Assembly: GCA_945948775.1 (NCBI GenBank)
Contig: CAMFCK010000039.1
Coordinates: 1 to 7,138, forward strand
DNA length: 7,138 bases
Source of the DNA: an uncultured Clostridia bacterium
Lineage (GTDB): Bacteria; Bacillota; Clostridia; UBA1381
Direction of reading: 5' to 3'
Part shown: positions 1-6,886 of the stretch, piece after piece
Layout of the letters: every line of letters starts with the position of its first letter
How positions within the stretch are numbered: the first letter of the stretch is position 1
Position numbers and translations under genes: made by a program
The notes under the pieces: generated by a model
What the model was told of the DNA's origin: nothing
Database searches by the model: none
The model's input: the letters and a program-made list of their open reading frames with translations, nothing else

Positions 1-962
1 CCGGTATCGTCAACAACAGCCACCTTGCAGCCGGTGCGGTATCCGGGATCAAGACCGAGAACAGTCCTGCCGCGCACGGGCGGCTGCAAAAGCAGCCCGG
101 ACAGATTTTTTGCAAAGACCTTGATAGCTTCATTTCCGGCGCGCTCGGTAATCATACCGCGTATTTCCGTTTCGATTGAGGGCGCTATCAGACGCTTATA
201 GCCGTCATCAATTGCCGCCTCTATATATTTTGCGGCGGGGGAAGGTGGTTTTTTCATCAGCTTTACCGAAAGGAAGCCTTCCTTCTCGCCGCGGTTTATG
301 GCAAGAACTCGGTGATTTGCAAGCTTGGTAAGAGGTTCGCAGAAATCATAATAGGTACTGTATACGCTGTCCTCGTCCTTTGCCGCCTTGACCGCGACAG
401 AGGCGTTATGCATCGTAAGCTCGCGTATCATTCTGCGTGCTCCGGCATTATCGGAAATCATTTCCGCAATAATATCACAGGCGCCGGCAATGGCGTCGTC
501 GGCTGATAATACCTCTTTTTCAGAGTCAATATAACCGGCGGCAAGCGCGTCGATATCAGCAGACGGATCCTGAGCTATTATTGCCATTGCAAGCGGCTCC
601 AGACCTTTTTCTTTAGCAATAGTGGCGCGTGTGCGGCGCTTAGGACGGTAGGGACGGTATATGTCATCAAGCTCTGTTTGTGTTTTTGCGGCTTCGATTT
701 CTGCGTGCAGCTTATCCGTAAGCTTGCCCTGCTCATCTATAAGCCGGAGTATATCGGCACGCTTTTCGGCAAGAGCACGCAAAGCGTTAAGCCGTGCATA
801 CAGGTCGCGCAATATATCATCGGATAAAGAACCGGTTTTTTCCTTACGGTATCGCGCAATAAACGGGATTGTATTGCCATCGTCGATGAGGGCAACAGTA
901 TTGTCAACTTGATAGGCCTCAAGCGAAAATTCTTCGGCAAGAGTTTCACATATTTTGTCCAT
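1..962 (-). CDS. tex: Tex, RNA-binding transcriptional accessory protein (N-terminal part, cut by window edge)
   Basis: Reading leftward from an ATG at 962-960, the frame stays open for 320 codons to the window edge, so the C-terminal part (rest of the YqgF/RNase H-like domain, the helix-hairpin-helix and S1 domains) lies outside. Visible are the Tex N-terminal helical region with the hallmark YRPYRPKRRT at residues 102-111, and at residues 301-320 the start of the YqgF-like domain with VLGLDPGYRTGCK, which is close to diagnostic of Tex. Tex proteins are cytoplasmic nucleic-acid-binding proteins of about 700-780 residues linked to transcription; their exact role is not settled. The start is supported by AAGGAG at 979-974 on the minus strand, 11 bases before the ATG. 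The gene lies 23 bp downstream of the flippase gene on the same strand, with no terminator between, so the two are probably co-transcribed. No frameshift or stop is seen in the visible part. Confidence 0.96.
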   Translation of the reverse strand, partial: MDKICETLAEEFSLEAYQVDNTVALIDDGNTIPFIARYRKEKTGSLSDDILRDLYARLNALRALAEKRADILRLIDEQGKLTDKLHAEIEAAKTQTELDDIYRPYRPKRRTRATIAKEKGLEPLAMAIIAQDPSADIDALAAGYIDSEKEVLSADDAIAGACDIIAEMISDNAGARRMIRELTMHNASVAVKAAKDEDSVYSTYYDFCEPLTKLANHRVLAINRGEKEGFLSVKLMKKPPSPAAKYIEAAIDDGYKRLIAPSIETEIRGMITERAGNEAIKVFAKNLSGLLLQPPVRGRTVLGLDPGYRTGCKVAVVDDT

Positions 963-985
963 TTTGAATATTTCTCCTTATTCTA

Positions 986-2683
986 TTATATCAGCCTGAA
1001 TCTTTTTAAAATACCAAGCAGCCTGTCACCTGCGGGAAGCTGCGAAATCTCATCCTCATTCAATATTCTCATAACGAGCAGCAGCAAAATATAAATGACG
1101 GCTGCAACTGCTATTGAAAGAAGCAGAGCAATAGTATTGGAATGAAGCAGACACATGAGCAGCTTATATACTGCAAAGGCTGCCACACCCATAATTATTG
1201 AGCAGGCTGCAGGCTTTATGATATATTTTGTCTTGTTCATGGTGACCGGTACGCTCCTGCGCAGAACGGTAAAGCCGTAGGCGAAGGAAATAACCTGGCA
1301 CACTATAGAGCTTATCGGCGCGCCGTATATATTGATAGACGGACGCCGGATAAGAATGATGTTGAGTATGAATTTTGCGATACACCCAATAAAAAGCCCG
1401 GTTGCAGGCGCATATATCTTGCCGCAGCCCTGCAAAGAGCCGGAAATCGTCTGATTAAGCGCGATAAATATGAGCGAAATTGCCGAAAGCTGCAAAAGCT
1501 TGTATCCGTCCGGAACCGAGGGATACAGAAGCTTATAGATAGGCTGTCCGAGCATGAGATAGCCGGCAACGCACGGGAATATTATCAGTATGGAAATGAG
1601 CAGCGAAAAGGATACCTTGGAGGAAGCGGCCTCTTTATTGCCAACAGCAAGCTCTCCGGCTATACTTGGTACAAGAACGGTCGCAAAGGCTATATTGAGC
1701 GCGATGGGAAGATTTATTAAGTTGTCGCTTTTTCCGAGCATACCCGAAAGGCGCGCTGCTTCTTCGTTAAGCACTTCAAGGGAGGGATTTAAGACGGCGG
1801 CGGAGCTGCCGTGCGCCGGTATCATGTCCGCAAAGGCAATCCGGATACCGCGAGTGATGGTTGCGGTATCTACAATTCGGTTTATTGCCGAAATAATTGA
1901 ACCGAGTGAAATGGGTATGGAAACGAGAAGTATGGATTTGCATACCGACATAAAGGATTTTTCAATTGTATCGGCGGCGCTTTTGTTGATGCTTGCAGTT
2001 ATCGCATTCTTGCGGCGCATGTAGAATACCAAAAGATACAAAAAGCTCAATACTGTTGCAATCGTGGTGGCGAGGTTTGCGCCGGCGGCGAGCAGCTGTG
2101 CCTTTAAGTCATCGGTTGGATAAAAGGTCAGCCCTGCCATTATAAGTACAATACCGATTGTAAAGACGCATTTGAATATCTGCTCAAGAATTTGTGACGT
2201 TGCAGTTGCGGTCATATTTTTCATGCCGTTAAAATAACCGCGTATAACAGATGAAACGCACACAAACAGAATTGACGGTGATAAAGCCATAAGAACGTAT
2301 TTTGCACCGGGCATTGCTATGCCATACTCAGCGATCCAGCCTGCACCGAAAAACATCGCGGCGCTGCATATGATACCTATTACCGAAAAGAGAACCAGCG
2401 CAGTTTTGAAAATTCTGTTAGCGCCGCGCTCATCCCCGACTGCGATGCGCTCCGAGGTCATTTTTGATATTGCATTCGGTATGCCTACAGATGAAAGAGC
2501 CAAAAGCAATGTATAAACATTGAAGCCGGCGCTGTAATAGCCGTTGCCCTCGTTGCCGAAGCCGTTTACATTTGTGATAACCAGTCTGTATACCATGCCG
2601 AGAAGCTTTACAGCAAACTGAGCAAAAAGAATAATCGACACATTCTTCATAAATGACTGCTTGCTTTCCTTGCCTGTGTTCAA
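986..2683 (-). CDS. SpoVB/YtgP(MurJ)-type polysaccharide / lipid-linked precursor flippase
   Basis: A 565-residue integral membrane protein of the MOP flippase superfamily, polysaccharide biosynthesis (SpoVB-like) branch. Members move undecaprenyl-linked oligosaccharides, in the MurJ/YtgP case lipid II, across the cytoplasmic membrane for cell-wall synthesis; SpoVB does related work in spore cortex formation. The sequence is a long series of hydrophobic segments (I estimate about 14) from residue 12 to 540, and ends in a short charged tail, LPAGDRLLGILKRFRLI, like that of SpoVB relatives. Typical motifs are KLLGMVYRLVI near residue 26, SVGIPNAISKM near 65, RGYFNGMKNM at 148-157 and NLPIALNIAFATVLVPSIAGELA near 325-345. 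I placed the start at TTG 2683-2681, because GGAGGA at 2696-2691 sits 7 bases upstream of it; a further in-frame TTG at 2710 would put this ribosome binding site inside the gene. Tex follows after 23 bp. Family assignment is firm, but whether this is the lipid II flippase, SpoVB or another paralog cannot be decided here, so no symbol is given. Confidence 0.93.
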   Translation of the reverse strand: MNTGKESKQSFMKNVSIILFAQFAVKLLGMVYRLVITNVNGFGNEGNGYYSAGFNVYTLLLALSSVGIPNAISKMTSERIAVGDERGANRIFKTALVLFSVIGIICSAAMFFGAGWIAEYGIAMPGAKYVLMALSPSILFVCVSSVIRGYFNGMKNMTATATSQILEQIFKCVFTIGIVLIMAGLTFYPTDDLKAQLLAAGANLATTIATVLSFLYLLVFYMRRKNAITASINKSAADTIEKSFMSVCKSILLVSIPISLGSIISAINRIVDTATITRGIRIAFADMIPAHGSSAAVLNPSLEVLNEEAARLSGMLGKSDNLINLPIALNIAFATVLVPSIAGELAVGNKEAASSKVSFSLLISILIIFPCVAGYLMLGQPIYKLLYPSVPDGYKLLQLSAISLIFIALNQTISGSLQGCGKIYAPATGLFIGCIAKFILNIILIRRPSINIYGAPISSIVCQVISFAYGFTVLRRSVPVTMNKTKYIIKPAACSIIMGVAAFAVYKLLMCLLHSNTIALLLSIAVAAVIYILLLLVMRILNEDEISQLPAGDRLLGILKRFRLI

Positions 2684-2690
2684 ATGAATT

Positions 2691-2696
2691 TCCTCC
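2691..2696 (-). promoter_or_regulatory. Ribosome binding site fixing the TTG start of the flippase gene
   Basis: On the minus strand these bases read GGAGGA, followed by 7 bases and then TTG (2683-2681). No ATG or GTG lies at suitable spacing. The in-frame TTG at 2710 lies upstream of this site and has no comparable Shine-Dalgarno sequence, so the shorter protein is preferred. Confidence 0.85.
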
Positions 2697-2745
2697 GTTT
2701 GTATAACCAATATATTTGTATAAATGGCTGATATTTTATTATTAT

Positions 2746-2774
2746 ATTATATAACTATTTAAGGTCTTAATCAA
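2746..2774 (-). promoter_or_regulatory. Sigma-A-type promoter for the flippase-tex unit
   Basis: On the minus strand TTGATT (2774-2769) is followed by a 17-bp spacer and TATAAT (2751-2746). Transcription would start near 2739, giving a leader of roughly 55 bases before the TTG start codon. The -10 is consensus and the -35 matches 4 of 6 bases of TTGACA. The surroundings are very AT-rich, so chance matches are easier here, but the exact 17-bp spacing and the position support a real promoter. Confidence 0.72.
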
Positions 2775-2792
2775 GAGAAAAACGCCAAATTC

Positions 2793-2822
2793 TGTACAAA
2801 TTTTATTTTCCGAGCATATAAT
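2793..2822 (+). promoter_or_regulatory. Possible second, upstream promoter for the phosphate operon
   Basis: TGTACA (2793-2798) and TATAAT (2817-2822) are separated by 18 bp. If used, transcription would begin near 2829, immediately before the TTTACA repeats, so a regulator bound to the repeats would sit on the initially transcribed DNA. The -35 match is weak and the region is AT-rich, so this is only a candidate. Confidence 0.3.
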
Positions 2823-2830
2823 AAGGAAAT

Positions 2831-2858
2831 TTTACATAGTTTTTACATAGTTTTTACA
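2831..2858 (+). promoter_or_regulatory. Pho box: three TTTACA repeats at exact 11-bp spacing (PhoP/PhoB-type operator)
   Basis: TTTACA occurs at 2831-2836, 2842-2847 and 2853-2858. The two 5-base spacers are both TAGTT, so the unit is an 11-bp direct repeat. This matches the Bacillus subtilis PhoP operator as I know it: TT(A/T/C)ACA-like hexamers separated by about 5 bp, each bound by one winged-helix monomer. The site lies upstream of a phosphate transporter gene that is followed by an OmpR/PhoB-type regulator and a PhoR-type kinase. I infer autoregulated induction under phosphate limitation. No fourth good copy is seen 11 bp to either side. Confidence 0.8.
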
Positions 2859-2867
2859 TAAAACCAC

Positions 2868-2897
2868 TTGAATTTATTGCCGTATACAATATATAAT
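2868..2897 (+). promoter_or_regulatory. Probable promoter of the phosphate transporter / two-component operon
   Basis: A consensus -10 TATAAT at 2892-2897 is preceded 18 bp upstream by a poor -35, TTGAAT at 2868-2873. A TATACA at 2883-2888 is an alternative -10 that would bring the Pho box to about -64 to -37. Either way the TTTACA repeats lie directly upstream of a promoter with a weak -35 hexamer, as expected where an activator recruits polymerase. Which -10 is used cannot be told from sequence. Confidence 0.55.
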
Positions 2898-2947
2898 ATA
2901 TAAATGAGAAATAATGTCCGGGTGGTCTTTTTTGGGGAAGGGAGCAA

Positions 2948-2953
2948 AAGGGA
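2948..2953 (+). promoter_or_regulatory. Ribosome binding site for the Na/Pi cotransporter gene
   Basis: AAGGGA lies 5 bases before the ATG at 2959. A second purine-rich stretch, GGGGAAGGGAG at 2934-2944, lies slightly too far upstream. Together these favour the ATG at 2959 over the in-frame ATG at 2914, which has no Shine-Dalgarno sequence and would sit only about ten bases from the likely transcription start. Confidence 0.65.
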
Positions 2954-2958
2954 ATAGT

Positions 2959-4713
2959 ATGAATATTTTTTCGGTATTTTCACTTTTGGGAGGAATAGCA
3001 TTTTTCCTGTACGGAATGAGAATAATGGGCAACGGCCTTGAAAAGATGGCCGGAGGCAGACTTGAGAGGGTGCTTGAGGGACTTACCGCGAATAAAGCCA
3101 TGGCTGTTATTTTAGGTATAGGAGTAACGGCTGTCATACAGTCCTCTTCGGCAACTACCGTTATGGTAGTCGGCTTTGTAAATTCAGGAATTATGCGGCT
3201 GTCGCAGGCAATAGGCGTAATAATGGGAGCCAATATCGGAACGACAGTCACCTCATGGATACTCAGTCTTACCGGTATCAGCGGCGAGGGCTTTATCATC
3301 AATATGCTGAAGCCGAAAAACTTCTCTCCGGTACTGGCTGTGATCGGCGTAATACTGATATTGTTCTCAAAAAAATCCAAAAAGCAGGATATAGGCAGCA
3401 TATTGACAGGCTTTGCCATACTTATGTCAGGAATGGAAACAATGAGCGCGGCTGTTGCTCCGCTGGCGGATATGCCTGAATTTGCGAATTTTCTGCTCCT
3501 GTTCAGAAACCCTGTATTCGGAGTCCTTGCCGGAGCTGTGCTTACAGCAGTTATACAGTCCTCGTCAGCGTCGGTAGGTATTCTGCAGGCGCTGTCGGCA
3601 ACGGGAAGCATCACCTATGGTGCGGCAATACCTATAATACTCGGACAGAATATAGGTACCTGTGTGACTGCGATGATATCAAGCGTGGGAACGAAAACCA
3701 ATGCAAAGCGTGCGGCATTTGTACATCTGTATTTTAATGTTATAGGCACGCTGCTTTTCCTGATAGTATTTTATGTGCTTAATGCTATGATAAAATTTGA
3801 ATTTATGGATGACAGCGTAACAACGCTCGGAATTGCCGTTGTGCATACCTGCTTTAATCTGATAACTACGACCTGTCTGCTCCCCTTTACAAAGCAGCTT
3901 GAAAGGCTTGCCATTCTGACCGTTAAGGACGATGAGGAGCAGGGCAATGATTTTGCGCTTTTAGACGAGAGATTTTTGCAGAGTCCGTCCTTTGCTGTGG
4001 AAAGGTGCACCATACTTGCCGAGCGCATGGCAGAGCTTGCAAAGAATACTATGATAACTTCGCTGTCGCTTATAAAGGGCTACGACCAGGCAAAGGCTGA
4101 GGAGGTAGCCGAGCATGAGGATCTTGTGGACAAGTATGAGGACAGAATAGGCGAGTATCTTGTAAAGGTGGCAAGCAAGGACTTAAGCAGCGAGGATTCG
4201 GAAACGGTAACGCTGTTGCTGCAGTCAATAGGCGATTTTGAACGAATATCAGATCATGCGGTGAATATATGCGAATCGTCATATGAAATGTATGAAAAGA
4301 ATAAATCCTTTTCAAAGGTGGCGGTTCAGGAACTGCATGTGGTGTGCAGCGCGCTGACCGAGATAGTGAGCATGGCGGTAAAGGCGTTTATAAAGAGGGA
4401 TGTCGAGCTTGCAAAATGCGTGGAGCCGCTTGAAGAGGTAGTGGACGAGCTGTGCCAGGAGCTGCGCAACCGCCATATTGTACGCATACAGCAGGGAGAA
4501 TGTACTATTGAAACGGGATTTGTATATACAGATATTTTAACAGGCATTGAGCGTGTGTCGGATCATTGCTCAAATATAGCCATAAGCATAATACAGTATG
4601 ATGATGACGATGGTATTATGCACGAATTTGCACATGAAATTAAGATGCGCGGAAAGCTTTATAAAAGCAAGTACGGCGCATATCATGAGAAGTATTCATT
4701 GCCAAAAATGTAG
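2959..4713 (+). CDS. Na+/phosphate cotransporter with fused C-terminal PhoU domain
   Basis: A 584-residue membrane protein of the Na/Pi cotransporter family (NptA/YjbB-like). The N-terminal half has two inverted-repeat PNaPi units, each with the signature QSSSA (residues 61-65 and 200-204) followed by an asparagine-glycine motif, GANIGTT at 90-96 and GQNIGTC at 229-235; these form the substrate and Na+ site in the family. The membrane part ends near residue 315. Residues about 345-550 form two PhoU-type three-helix repeats, with the metal-binding signatures DFERISDH at 426-433 and GIERVSDH at 529-536. The length is usual for bacterial transporter-PhoU fusions. Its role is phosphate movement across the cytoplasmic membrane coupled to Na+; direction is not shown by sequence, since E. 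coli YjbB relatives can export. A Pho box upstream and PhoB/PhoR-type genes directly downstream argue for regulated uptake. Translation starting at 2914 would add 15 residues; 2959 fits both the ribosome binding site and the usual MxIFSVxxLLGG family start. Confidence 0.94.
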   Translation: MNIFSVFSLLGGIAFFLYGMRIMGNGLEKMAGGRLERVLEGLTANKAMAVILGIGVTAVIQSSSATTVMVVGFVNSGIMRLSQAIGVIMGANIGTTVTSWILSLTGISGEGFIINMLKPKNFSPVLAVIGVILILFSKKSKKQDIGSILTGFAILMSGMETMSAAVAPLADMPEFANFLLLFRNPVFGVLAGAVLTAVIQSSSASVGILQALSATGSITYGAAIPIILGQNIGTCVTAMISSVGTKTNAKRAAFVHLYFNVIGTLLFLIVFYVLNAMIKFEFMDDSVTTLGIAVVHTCFNLITTTCLLPFTKQLERLAILTVKDDEEQGNDFALLDERFLQSPSFAVERCTILAERMAELAKNTMITSLSLIKGYDQAKAEEVAEHEDLVDKYEDRIGEYLVKVASKDLSSEDSETVTLLLQSIGDFERISDHAVNICESSYEMYEKNKSFSKVAVQELHVVCSALTEIVSMAVKAFIKRDVELAKCVEPLEEVVDELCQELRNRHIVRIQQGECTIETGFVYTDILTGIERVSDHCSNIAISIIQYDDDDGIMHEFAHEIKMRGKLYKSKYGAYHEKYSLPKM

Positions 4714-4729
4714 AGGCGGGTGATTTTAT

Positions 4730-5431
4730 ATGTCAGTTATTTATTGCGTAGAGGATGACGAGGGTATACGTGAGCTGGTAAGCTGCGCCCTTCGTTCGGG
4801 GGGATATGAGGTGTGCGCGTTTGAGAGCGCCAAGGGACTTTATGTTGCGCTTGCAAAACACAGTCCGGAACTGATACTTCTTGATATAATGCTGCCTGAT
4901 GAGGACGGCGTGACGGTACTAAAAACGCTCAAAAGGAATAAAAGCCTTTCCGATATACCGATAATAATGCTTACTGCAAAATCCTCTGAGATAGATAAGG
5001 TGCAAAGTCTTGAGGCGGGAGCTGACGATTATATTACAAAGCCGTTCGGAGTTATGGAGCTGCTCTCACGTATCAAGGCTGTTTTAAGGCGCGTAAGGAA
5101 GAGCGAGGCAGATAAATGCATAACCATAGGCGGTGTTACGCTTGATTTTATGAAACGAAGAGTAACCTGCAATCATAATGAGGTGCTGCTCACAGCCCGC
5201 GAATTTGAGCTGCTTGCATGCCTGATGGAGAACAAGGGCTATGTTATGACGCGTGATATACTGATGAATAAGGTCTGGGGCTATGATTATGAAGGTATAA
5301 CAAGGACGGTAGATGTGCATATTAAATCTGTGCGCCAGAAGCTGGAGGAGGCAGGCGCAGCAAACTTCATAAAGACAGTGCGCGGCGTTGGCTATAAAGT
5401 GGAGGAAGCTAATGCAGAAGCAGATTTATAA
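4730..5431 (+). CDS. phoB: PhoB/PhoP-type response regulator (OmpR family)
   Basis: A 233-residue cytoplasmic response regulator of normal family length. The receiver domain (about 1-120) has the acidic pair D9/D10, the phosphoacceptor D52 in LLDIMLPDEDG, T82 and K104 in the TKPF motif, so all catalytic positions are present. The C-terminal winged-helix domain (about 130-228) carries LTAREFELL, the recognition region TRTVDVHIKSVRQKL, and the closing wing IKTVRGVGYKVEE. It would be phosphorylated by the kinase encoded next and bind tandem direct repeats; the 11-bp phased TTTACA array upstream of the operon is the obvious target. The gene starts 16 bp after the transporter stop, with GGGTGA about 6 bases before the ATG, and its last 20 bp overlap the kinase gene. 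The OmpR family call is certain; the PhoB/PhoP identity (called PhoP in Bacillus) rests on gene context and the Pho box, and closely related OmpR regulators would look similar. Confidence 0.93.
   Translation: MSVIYCVEDDEGIRELVSCALRSGGYEVCAFESAKGLYVALAKHSPELILLDIMLPDEDGVTVLKTLKRNKSLSDIPIIMLTAKSSEIDKVQSLEAGADDYITKPFGVMELLSRIKAVLRRVRKSEADKCITIGGVTLDFMKRRVTCNHNEVLLTAREFELLACLMENKGYVMTRDILMNKVWGYDYEGITRTVDVHIKSVRQKLEEAGAANFIKTVRGVGYKVEEANAEADL
5401..5405 (+). promoter_or_regulatory. Ribosome binding site fixing the kinase start inside the regulator gene
   Basis: GGAGG lies 6 bases before the ATG at 5412, within the last codons of the response regulator gene. An in-frame TTG at 5388 lies upstream of this site and lacks one, so the kinase starts at 5412 and the two genes overlap by 20 bp, which suggests translational coupling. 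Confidence 0.85.
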
Positions 5432-6806
5432 GACTATTTCCCTGTCGGTGCTTGCAGCCGTACTGATTTTCGGTCTGGTGGCAGTAGGGGTATGCTACAG
5501 CTATTATCAGGGATACACAAAAAAGGATATGAAGCATGTGTGTAATGTGCTCATGAACGAGGGTATAGCGCCGGAGCAGATGAGCTCACGGCTTGACGCT
5601 GTGCTTGATTACAGCGTTCGCGTGTCCTTTTTTTCAGCCGACGGCAGTGTGATTTTCGACTCTGCGCCTGAAAATGTTACGGAAAATCACTCCGATAGGA
5701 AGGAATTTGCCGAGGCACTGAAAAACGGCAGTGCAGAGGTGACAAGACGTTCGGACAGTCTTGACAAGAGAATGTATTATTACGCTGCGCTGTATAACGG
5801 AGGAGTAATAAGATTTGCACGGGAGTACAGCGGTATTTTGCAGCTTCTTCTGATAATGATAACGATAATGGCAGTCGCGGCCGGTTCTGTGGTAATTGTT
5901 TCTTCAATAATATCTGTTAATATTGCAAAAAGGCTTGTACTGCCTATAGAACAGCTGGCAAAGCAGCTGGAGGTCATAGACAATACCGGAACAGAGCCGA
6001 TAAATATACGCAGCGACTGCGAGGAGCTTGCGCCGGTGGCGGCAAGAATCGAGGAGCTTTACGGCCGGCTTATCATGCAGCTTGAGGATGTACAGAAAAC
6101 CGCGCAGATACGGCGCGAGTTTTCCGCTAATGTTTCCCATGAACTGAAAACGCCGCTTACTACAATCAAGGGCTTCGGCGAGATGCTGGAAAAGGGTATT
6201 ATATGCATGCCGGAGGAGGTTAGAAAATACGGAGGTACGATTTACCGTGAAAGTGAACGCCTGCTCGGTCTGATAAACGATATTATAAAAATTTCCGAGG
6301 TTGAGGAGGCTAATGCTGCAAGTGAGTTTATGACCGAAACCGATATACATGCGCTTGCGGAGGAAGCGGTAAAATGCCTTGAGGAAAAGGCAGAAAAAAA
6401 CGGGATAAAGATAACGCTGTCCGGCAGCGAATGTCGGATGATGGTGCAGGAACGGTATATGCTTGAGCTTATAATCAATCTTGTGGATAATGCTATCAAG
6501 TATAATAAGCCGGGCGGACAGGTATGGGTGGAGGTGATGCGCCCGTCGGGCGGAAACGGCTGTATTCTGAGCGTCAAGGATAATGGAATAGGAATCCCTG
6601 AAGAACATCAGGAGCGGATTTTCGAGCGGTTTTACCGAGTTGATAAAAGCCGTTCCAAGCTTACGGGAGGAACCGGACTTGGCTTGTCGATAGTAAAGCA
6701 TATAGCGGCATATCATCATGGTACGATAAAGCTGTTTTCACGACCGGGAGAGGGAACGCAGATTATTGTGATGCTTCCGGCACGTCCTGAAGATAATTTG
6801 CAATAA
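5412..6806 (+). CDS. phoR: PhoR-type sensor histidine kinase without a PAS domain
   Basis: A 464-residue membrane histidine kinase. One transmembrane helix (about 6-32) and a second (about 143-169) flank an extracytoplasmic segment of about 110 residues with FFSADGSVIFDS (73-84) and ENHSDRKEF (91-99), a small Cache-like sensor pattern common in Firmicute PhoR proteins. A HAMP linker (about 170-222) leads almost directly into HisKA, with FSANVSHELKTP and the phosphorylated H243; the ExxT motif after H243 (E244, T247) suggests phosphatase activity too. The ATPase domain has N356 and N360 in the N box, DNGIGIPEE from D390, FERFYR (404-409) and GGTGLGLS (419-426). All catalytic boxes are intact. 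No PAS domain fits in the roughly 20 residues between HAMP and HisKA, unlike the PhoR proteins of E. coli and B. subtilis. Its overlap with the regulator gene makes that its cognate partner. The phosphate role is inferred from context; the histidine kinase call is certain. Confidence 0.93.
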   Translation: MQKQIYKTISLSVLAAVLIFGLVAVGVCYSYYQGYTKKDMKHVCNVLMNEGIAPEQMSSRLDAVLDYSVRVSFFSADGSVIFDSAPENVTENHSDRKEFAEALKNGSAEVTRRSDSLDKRMYYYAALYNGGVIRFAREYSGILQLLLIMITIMAVAAGSVVIVSSIISVNIAKRLVLPIEQLAKQLEVIDNTGTEPINIRSDCEELAPVAARIEELYGRLIMQLEDVQKTAQIRREFSANVSHELKTPLTTIKGFGEMLEKGIICMPEEVRKYGGTIYRESERLLGLINDIIKISEVEEANAASEFMTETDIHALAEEAVKCLEEKAEKNGIKITLSGSECRMMVQERYMLELIINLVDNAIKYNKPGGQVWVEVMRPSGGNGCILSVKDNGIGIPEEHQERIFERFYRVDKSRSKLTGGTGLGLSIVKHIAAYHHGTIKLFSRPGEGTQIIVMLPARPEDNLQ

Positions 6807-6843
6807 TTTAAGAAAAAAAATTAAAGAATTTCTAAAAAAAGAC

Positions 6844-6872
6844 TTGACAATTTTTTACGGAACAGGTATAAT
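6844..6872 (+). promoter_or_regulatory. Full-consensus sigma-A promoter of tRNA-Met
   Basis: TTGACA (6844-6849) and TATAAT (6867-6872) are both perfect consensus, with the optimal 17-bp spacer. The A/T-tract-rich stretch just upstream (6807-6842) could act as an UP element. Transcription would start near 6879, leaving a leader of only about a dozen bases before the tRNA. This is a strong stable-RNA promoter. A 7-bp inverted repeat brackets its -10 box and is listed separately. Confidence 0.92.
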
Positions 6873-6886
6873 ATTAATCGTTCCGT
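6857..6886. repeat. 7-bp inverted repeat bracketing the tRNA promoter -10 box
   Basis: ACGGAAC (6857-6863) is repeated in perfect inverted form as GTTCCGT (6880-6886), with 16 bp between that contain the TATAAT. The arm centres are 23 bp apart, roughly two helical turns. The left arm lies upstream of the transcription start, so an RNA hairpin cannot form; if functional it would act as a DNA operator. Chance is a possible explanation. Confidence 0.5.

Noticed and set aside
1590..2024. A 144-codon open frame on the plus strand within the flippase gene
   Set aside because: It is the antisense shadow of a conserved membrane protein, with no supporting start signals or recognisable product.
2831..2858. 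The TTTACA repeats as the start of a CRISPR array or a replication iteron cluster
   Set aside because: The repeats are hexamers with identical 5-bp spacers, far too short for CRISPR. There are only three copies, and no replication gene or DnaA-box cluster is nearby. The phosphate operon context explains them better.
2914..2958. An N-terminal extension of the transporter from the ATG at 2914
   Set aside because: There is no Shine-Dalgarno sequence before it, it lies about ten bases from the likely transcription start, and the extra 15 residues do not fit the usual family N-terminus, whereas the ATG at 2959 has AAGGGA at good spacing.
2874..3614. A 246-codon open frame on the minus strand, antisense to the transporter gene
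   Set aside because: It lies opposite a clear Na/Pi cotransporter gene; its translation is low-complexity, rich in Pro, Ile and Ser with no domain I recognise, and it has no convincing ribosome binding site.
5904..6719. A 271-codon open frame on the minus strand, antisense to the kinase gene
   Set aside because: It is a frame shadow of the conserved HisKA/ATPase coding sequence. The translation matches no family I know and the plus-strand protein has every catalytic motif.
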